Source: Marinobacter salarius
GTDB lineage: Bacteria; Pseudomonadota; Gammaproteobacteria; Pseudomonadales; Oleiphilaceae
Direction of reading: 5' to 3'
NCBI RefSeq assembly: GCF_032922745.1
Contig: NZ_CP136693.1
Location: 3,534,001 to 3,598,000, forward strand
DNA length: 64,000 nt
The notes under the pieces were generated by a model that searched no databases, was not told the DNA's origin, and worked only from the letters and a program-made list of their open reading frames with translations. Position numbers and translations under genes: made by a program. Positions 58,665 to 64,000 of the stretch are shown piece after piece (position 1 is the first letter of the stretch; each line of letters starts with the position of its first letter).

Positions 58665-60158
58665 ATGAATTTTACTCTGAGCAGTAAGCCCATTTCGGAT
58701 ACCAAAGCGGATTGCCTGGTTGTCGCCCTGCCCGAAAAAGGCGACTGGCCCGCCTCAACCACGCAAGCAAACGAAGCCCTGGGCGGACTGATCAAGACCC
58801 TGCAGAAGAACGGGGATGCTACCGGTAAGAACGCAACGACCCAACTGATTCCTCTCGAAGGCCAGCCGTGGTCCCGTCTTCTGCTGGTTGGCACCGGAAT
58901 TGACAAGGACCGCACACCAGCCAACTATCGTAAAGCCCTGATTGCCATGGCTGGGCAAATCAAGGACGGTCCCTCCAAGCACGTGCTGATTGGCTTGAGC
59001 GACACCCTCGTCACTGGCGAAGACGCCACCAGTTCGGAAACGGCACGCCTGAACCTGATCGGCCGCACCCTGGAAGAGCAGCTCTACCGTTTCAACGAGT
59101 TCAAGAGCGAAAAACCGTCAGACCGCAAGCTTGGGAAAGTCACCGTTGCCGCTTCATCCGCCGGCAAGGCTTTGAAGGACGCCTTCAATCTTGGCCTGGC
59201 TACAGGGCGCGGCATGAACTTCACCCGCGACCTGGGCAACACTCCGCCGAACATCTGCCACCCTACCTGGCTGGCTGAGCAGGCTGAGAAACTGGCCAAA
59301 GACAACGACGTCATCAAGACCGACGTGCTGGACGAAAAGCAGATGCAAAAGCTGGGCATGCACAGCCTGCTGTCCGTGTCTGCCGGCAGCGCCCAACCCG
59401 CCAAACTGATCGTGATGGAATACCGTGGCGGCAAGGCGAAAGACAAGCCTTACGTCCTCGTGGGCAAAGGCATTACCTTTGACACCGGCGGCATCAGCCT
59501 CAAGCCCGGCGAAGGCATGGATGAAATGAAGTACGACATGGGTGGCGCCGCCGCCGTGTTCGGCGCCATGAAAACCATTGCCGAGACCAAACCGAAGATC
59601 AACGTGGTTGCCGTAATCGCCGCCGCCGAGAACATGCCCAGCGGCACTGCGACACGCCCGGGTGACATAGTCACCTCCATGTCTGGCCAGACCATCGAAA
59701 TCCTGAACACCGACGCCGAAGGCCGTCTCGTATTGTGCGACGCCCTCACCTACGTCAAGAAATTCGACCCGGAAGTGGTCGTCGACATGGCCACACTGAC
59801 TGGCGCCTGCATCATCGCCCTGGGCAGCCATGCCACCGGCCTGCTGAGCAACAACGACACCCTCGCCAACGAACTGCTGGCCGCTGGTGAACGCGCGGGT
59901 GACCGCGCCTGGCGCCTGCCTCTGTGGGACGAATACCAGAGCCAGCTCGACAGCAACTTTGCTGACATGCAGAACATTGGTGGTCGCCCGGCCGGCACCA
60001 TCACCGCTGCCTGCTTCCTGTCCCGGTTCACCAAGGACTACCCCTGGGCTCACCTGGACATTGCCGGCACTGCCTGGCTCTCCGGCAAAGCCAAAGGCTC
60101 GACTGGCCGCCCGGTACCCATGCTGGTCGACTACCTGATGTCTCATGCAGGAAAGTAA
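58665..60158 (+). CDS. pepA: Leucyl aminopeptidase PepA
   Basis: 497 residues, GGGAG upstream. Metal-binding and catalytic core: VGKGITFDTGGISLKPG, YDMGGAAAVFGAM and NTDAEGRLVLCDAL. M17 family di-metal exopeptidase; in some bacteria it also binds DNA. The holC start lies inside its last codons. Confidence 0.96.
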   Translation: MNFTLSSKPISDTKADCLVVALPEKGDWPASTTQANEALGGLIKTLQKNGDATGKNATTQLIPLEGQPWSRLLLVGTGIDKDRTPANYRKALIAMAGQIKDGPSKHVLIGLSDTLVTGEDATSSETARLNLIGRTLEEQLYRFNEFKSEKPSDRKLGKVTVAASSAGKALKDAFNLGLATGRGMNFTRDLGNTPPNICHPTWLAEQAEKLAKDNDVIKTDVLDEKQMQKLGMHSLLSVSAGSAQPAKLIVMEYRGGKAKDKPYVLVGKGITFDTGGISLKPGEGMDEMKYDMGGAAAVFGAMKTIAETKPKINVVAVIAAAENMPSGTATRPGDIVTSMSGQTIEILNTDAEGRLVLCDALTYVKKFDPEVVVDMATLTGACIIALGSHATGLLSNNDTLANELLAAGERAGDRAWRLPLWDEYQSQLDSNFADMQNIGGRPAGTITAACFLSRFTKDYPWAHLDIAGTAWLSGKAKGSTGRPVPMLVDYLMSHAGK

Positions 60159-60618
60159 TCCGGGCTCACAGGATGAACGGAACCAGTCCTACTGGTTCCA
60201 CATCCTCGCCCAGAATACCCCTGCGGCTCGCAATCTCCATACCGCCAAGTTAGTGGACAAGGCACGCCAGCAGGGAGACCGTGTAGGCGTCGTCTGTGAC
60301 ACCATGCAACAGGCTCAGGAACTGGACGACCTGCTCTGGAACTTCAGCCCCGAGGCTTTTATACCCCACAGCATCGTGCCGGACTCCGCCACGACCTGCA
60401 CTGATCCCGTTGGGATATTGCTTTGCCAACCGGTAGCGGAAGACTGGGACACGGTGATCATCCTCTCATCCACCCTGCCTGCGGACGCAGACCGGTTTAA
60501 ACGATTGGCGCTGGTTGCCCATAACGACGAAACGGTGTTGAGTCAGGCACGATCGCATTTCAAGCAGTTACGGGCATTGGGAATTGAGCCTCGTGTGCAT
60601 GACCAAAGGAAGCGGTGA
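60145..60618 (+). CDS. holC: DNA polymerase III chi subunit
   Basis: 157 residues, overlapping pepA by 14 bp. YWFHILAQNTPAARNLHTAK at the start and AWDDLLWNF-like LDDLLWNFSPEAFIPHS fit HolC. Chi links the clamp loader to SSB. The pepA-holC-valS order is conserved in gammaproteobacteria. Confidence 0.9.
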   Translation: MQESNPGSQDERNQSYWFHILAQNTPAARNLHTAKLVDKARQQGDRVGVVCDTMQQAQELDDLLWNFSPEAFIPHSIVPDSATTCTDPVGILLCQPVAEDWDTVIILSSTLPADADRFKRLALVAHNDETVLSQARSHFKQLRALGIEPRVHDQRKR

Positions 60619-60694
60619 GACGTAAAACAGGCTCACCATCAAACCCGGGTAAAACCATCGAACACAGTCGAGACAACTCGGACTCCATAAGGGT

Positions 60695-60778
60695 ATGGGG
60701 GTAGTTTGAATTTCGGACAGCAAAAGGTGTCTGAGCGCAGCGAGTTCTTTTTCTTTCCGAAATTCAAACTACCCCCAT
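60695..60778. repeat. 23-bp perfect inverted repeat with 38-nt loop
   Basis: Arms at 60695-60717 and 60756-60778 (ATGGGGGTAGTTTGAATTTC and its complement). The loop reads CAGCAAAAGGTGTCTGAGCG onward. It lies between holC and valS. No T-run follows, so a simple terminator is unlikely; a dispersed palindromic element or RNA hairpin fits better. Confidence 0.8.
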
Positions 60779-60879
60779 GCCCCTGCACCCCAAGGTTCGC
60801 CGCAACCCAAGTGAGCATGTATAATCTTCCATCTTAAATTTCCCTTGTGAATCAACCAAACGGTCACCAGCAGAAACCC

Positions 60880-63750
60880 ATGGAAAAAACCTACCAGCCA
60901 GAAAACATCGAGCGCCAGTGGTACGAAAACTGGGAATCCAAAGGGTACTTCCGCCCCCGTTCAGAAAAGGCGGAGGGGGGCGAAGGCGAATCCTTCAGCA
61001 TCGCCATCCCACCGCCCAACGTCACCGGCAGCCTCCACATGGGCCATGCGTTCCAGCACACCATTATGGACACGCTCACCCGCTTCAAACGTATGCAGGG
61101 CCGCAACGCCCTTTGGCAGGTAGGCACCGACCACGCCGGTATCGCCACCCAGATGGTGGTTGAACGCAAGCTCGCGGCGGAAGAAGACAAAACCCGTCAT
61201 GACTTGGGTCGGGAAGAGTTCATCAAGCGCATCTGGGACTGGAAGACACATTCCGGTGGCACCATCACTGGCCAAATCCGCCGCCTGGGTAACTCAGTGG
61301 ACTGGGACCACGAACGTTTCACAATGGACGACGGTTTCTACAAAGCCGTGCAGGAAGTGTTTGTCCGCCTGTACGACGAAGGCCTGGTCTACCGTGGCAA
61401 GCGCCTGGTCAACTGGGACCCGAAGCTGCACACCGCCATTTCCGACCTCGAGGTCGAGAACAAGGAAGAGAAAGGCTTTTTCTGGCACCTTCGCTATCCG
61501 CTGGCCGACGGCGAAAAGACGCAGGATGGCAAGAGCTATCTCGTGGTCGCCACCACCCGTCCGGAAACGATGCTGGGCGATACCGCCGTGGCCGTGCACC
61601 CGGACGATGAGCGCTACCAGCACCTGATTGGCAAGTTCGTCGACTTGCCCCTGGTAGGCCGACGCATCCCCATCCTCGCCGACACCCACGCCGACCCTGA
61701 AAAAGGCAGCGGCTGCGTCAAGATCACCCCCGCCCACGACTTCAACGACTACGCCGTGGGCAAGCGCAACAACCTGGTGATGATTAACGTCATGACCCAG
61801 GACGCCTGCATCCGCGATGTGGCCGAAGTGGTCAACGCCGATGGCACCGAGAATACCGATGTCGACGGCAGCCTGCCGGCTGCGTACGCCGGCCTTACCC
61901 GCGAACAGGCCCGTAAGCAGATCGTGGCGGATATGGACGCCGAAGGCCTGGTACAGGAAGTCGAAGACCACGTGCTGAGCGTGCCACGGGGCGACCGCTC
62001 TGGCCTGATCATCGAGCCCATGCTCACCGACCAATGGTTCGCCGACGCCAAAACCCTGGCCAAGCCAGCCATCGAAGCGGTGGAAGACGGCCGTATCCAG
62101 TTCGTGCCCAAGCAGTACGAAAACATGTACTTCGCCTGGATGCGTGACATCCAGGACTGGTGCATCTCCCGCCAGCTTTGGTGGGGCCACCGTATTCCTG
62201 CCTGGTACGACGCCGAGGGCAATATCTATGTCGGCCGTAGTGAAGAGGAAGTCCGCCAGAAACACAACCTTGCCGCCGACCTGCAGCTGAATCAGGACGA
62301 CGACGTGCTCGACACCTGGTTCAGCTCCGCCCTGTGGACCTTTGGCACCCTGGGCTGGCCTGAAATCACCGAGCGGTTGAAAACGTTCCACCCCACCAAC
62401 GTGCTGGTGACCGGTTTTGACATCATTTTCTTCTGGGTGGCCCGGATGATCATGATGACCATGCACTTCATGAAGAATGAGGATGGCACGCCTCAGGTAC
62501 CGTTCAAGACGGTGTATGTGACCGGCCTGATCCGCGACGAGCACGGCGACAAGATGTCCAAGTCCAAGGGCAACGTGATTGACCCACTGGACATGATCGA
62601 CGGCATCGAACTCGATGACCTGCTGGAGAAACGCACTGGCAACCTGATGCAGCCCAAACTGGCCGAGAAGATCGGGAAGCGCACCCGGAAGGAATTCCCG
62701 GAAGGCATTACCGCTCATGGCACAGATGCCCTGCGTTTCACCCTCTCCGCCATGGCGACCACCGGCCGCGACATCAACTGGGACATGAAACGCCTGGAAG
62801 GCTATCGCAACTTCTGCAACAAGCTGTGGAACGCTGCCCGTTACGTGCTGATGAACACCGAGGGCGAGGATTGCGGCGTCAACGGTGAGGCCGTGGATTT
62901 GTCGCTGGCAGACCGCTGGATCATCAGCGAGCTACAAACCTGCGAACAGGACGTAATTCGCCATCTTGACCAATACCGGTTCGACCTGGCCGCCTACGCC
63001 CTGTATGAGTTCATCTGGAACGAATACTGCGACTGGTACCTGGAACTCTCCAAGCCGGCGTTGAACGACGACAACGCCAGTGCCGAAGCCAAACGTGGCA
63101 CCCGCCGCACCCTGGTACGGGTGCTGGAAGCGGTCCTTCGCCTGGCGCACCCGATGATGCCGTTCATTACCGAAGAAATCTGGCAGCGCATCGCACCCCT
63201 GGCCGGTAAGAGTGGTGACAGCATTATGCTGCAACCCTTCCCCCAGCCAGATGCCAACAAGCAGGACTCTGCGGTTGCTGCCGATATTGAATGGCTGAAA
63301 GGCGTGATTGTCGCTGTTCGGAATATCCGCGGCGAGATGAACATCTCCCCGGCAAAAGCCATCCCGGTGCTTCTGCGTGGTAAAAACCCAGACGACAAAC
63401 GCCGTTTGGATGAGAACCGGCAATTCCTGTCATCGCTGGCGCGCCTGGACAGCCTGGAGTGGTTCACCGAAGGCGAAGCCCCCATGTCGGCCACCCAATT
63501 GGTTGGCGAGATGGAAGTACTGGTACCCATGGCCGGCCTGATCGACAAGGATGCCGAGCTCAAGCGACTGGACAAGGAACTGGAGCGACTGCAAAAAGAA
63601 GTTGGCCGACTGGAAGGAAAACTTGGCAATGAAAAATTCACTGCCAAGGCGCCCGCCGAGGTGGTAGAAAAAGAGAAGGAAAAGCTCAGCGATGCCCAGG
63701 GCAGCATGAGCCGGCTCAGCGAGCAGCGGACCGCCATCGAGGCCATGTAA
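60880..63750 (+). CDS. valS: Valyl-tRNA synthetase
   Basis: 956 residues from the ATG at 60880 (MEKTYQPENIERQWY), matching the family start; a GTG at 60847 is possible. Class I motifs: PNVTGSLHMGHA (HIGH) and KMSKSKGN. A CP1 editing domain lies between (YLVVATTRPETMLGDTAVAV). The C-terminal coiled-coil arm is rich in Lys/Glu (KRLDKELERLQKEVGRLEG). Full length. Confidence 0.97.
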   Translation: MEKTYQPENIERQWYENWESKGYFRPRSEKAEGGEGESFSIAIPPPNVTGSLHMGHAFQHTIMDTLTRFKRMQGRNALWQVGTDHAGIATQMVVERKLAAEEDKTRHDLGREEFIKRIWDWKTHSGGTITGQIRRLGNSVDWDHERFTMDDGFYKAVQEVFVRLYDEGLVYRGKRLVNWDPKLHTAISDLEVENKEEKGFFWHLRYPLADGEKTQDGKSYLVVATTRPETMLGDTAVAVHPDDERYQHLIGKFVDLPLVGRRIPILADTHADPEKGSGCVKITPAHDFNDYAVGKRNNLVMINVMTQDACIRDVAEVVNADGTENTDVDGSLPAAYAGLTREQARKQIVADMDAEGLVQEVEDHVLSVPRGDRSGLIIEPMLTDQWFADAKTLAKPAIEAVEDGRIQFVPKQYENMYFAWMRDIQDWCISRQLWWGHRIPAWYDAEGNIYVGRSEEEVRQKHNLAADLQLNQDDDVLDTWFSSALWTFGTLGWPEITERLKTFHPTNVLVTGFDIIFFWVARMIMMTMHFMKNEDGTPQVPFKTVYVTGLIRDEHGDKMSKSKGNVIDPLDMIDGIELDDLLEKRTGNLMQPKLAEKIGKRTRKEFPEGITAHGTDALRFTLSAMATTGRDINWDMKRLEGYRNFCNKLWNAARYVLMNTEGEDCGVNGEAVDLSLADRWIISELQTCEQDVIRHLDQYRFDLAAYALYEFIWNEYCDWYLELSKPALNDDNASAEAKRGTRRTLVRVLEAVLRLAHPMMPFITEEIWQRIAPLAGKSGDSIMLQPFPQPDANKQDSAVAADIEWLKGVIVAVRNIRGEMNISPAKAIPVLLRGKNPDDKRRLDENRQFLSSLARLDSLEWFTEGEAPMSATQLVGEMEVLVPMAGLIDKDAELKRLDKELERLQKEVGRLEGKLGNEKFTAKAPAEVVEKEKEKLSDAQGSMSRLSEQRTAIEAM

Positions 63751-63753
63751 CCC

Positions 63754-64000
63754 GTGGCCGAGGCAGGGAAGAATCAGGGTCTGTCCGGGAATGGCCGCAT
63801 TGCCATTCTCGGAGCAGGCTCCATGGGCCAACTCTGGGCGGGCTACCTGGCCACCGGGACGGTAACGTTTATCCCTCGTCACGAGGTTTCCCCGGAAACA
63901 GATCAACCCGCGCTGACTTACACATTTCAGCCGTTCGAAGGCCCAGAGGAAGTCGTCACAGTCCCCTACCTGCTCGCCACAGCAGCACGCCCTTCACTGT
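63754..64000 (+). CDS. Ketopantoate reductase-like protein, N-terminal part
   Basis: About 82 residues from a GTG at 63754, cut by the window end. RIAILGAGSMGQLWAGYLA near residue 15 is the Rossmann dinucleotide-binding loop of PanE/ApbA-type 2-dehydropantoate reductases. The following segments fit the family loosely. It begins three bases after valS ends, so it may be co-transcribed. Confidence 0.7.
   Translation, partial: MAEAGKNQGLSGNGRIAILGAGSMGQLWAGYLATGTVTFIPRHEVSPETDQPALTYTFQPFEGPEEVVTVPYLLATAARPSL

Noticed and set aside
61294..62718. A 474-codon minus-strand frame
   Set aside because: It is antisense to valS and reflects the high GC third positions of that gene.

Overview
The window is a gammaproteobacterial chromosome segment, most likely Marinobacter or a close relative. 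I infer this from the gene content and order of the right half (imuA-imuB-dnaE2, oadGAB, dbpA, tRNA-Arg/tRNA-Arg/tRNA-Ser, csrA, lysC, alaS, lptF/lptG, pepA-holC, valS); no database search was possible.

Region 1 (about 591-36047) is a large sedentary chromosomal integron. A tyrosine-recombinase integron integrase (intI, + strand, 36048-37040) sits at the right end. To its left lie an attI junction and 57 recognisable attC sites, bounding 57 complete cassettes plus one cut by an IS66 element at the left edge. Cassettes read leftwards, away from intI. Of these, 41 carry genes: small membrane proteins, lipoproteins, GNAT, VOC, GFA, ABM, SnoaL-like and methyltransferase proteins, a P-loop kinase, a nucleotidyltransferase, a C39-like peptidase, an Imm8 immunity protein, a HEPN-motif protein, and the BrnT/BrnA and HigB2/HigA2 toxin-antitoxin pairs. 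The other 16 carry no convincing gene and fall into a few related sequence families, several in tandem, most with a conserved GGCCTTGGC / GCCAAGGCC inverted repeat. Four cassettes occur as two copies that look identical, with edges exactly at cassette boundaries. Four further insertion sequences are present: two copies of one 1253-bp IS3-family element, a 1271-bp IS3-family element inside an attC, and an IS5-family element. Two of them split cassette genes whose reading frames can be rebuilt exactly by removing the IS and one target duplication.

Region 2 (37037-43054) holds a YrhK-domain protein, pterin-carbinolamine dehydratase, and the imuA-imuB-dnaE2 mutagenesis operon. Both intI and imuA have LexA boxes overlapping or next to their promoters, so cassette recombination and error-prone synthesis are probably induced together by DNA damage.

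Region 3 (43081-64000) is ordinary core genome: a group IIC intron placed just after the terminator of the oadGAB sodium-pump operon, the DEAD-box helicase dbpA, a DUF2058 protein, three tRNAs, csrA, lysC, alaS, an RDD membrane protein, lptF-lptG (LPS export), pepA-holC, valS, and the start of a ketopantoate-reductase-like gene cut by the window end. A 23-bp perfect inverted repeat lies between holC and valS.
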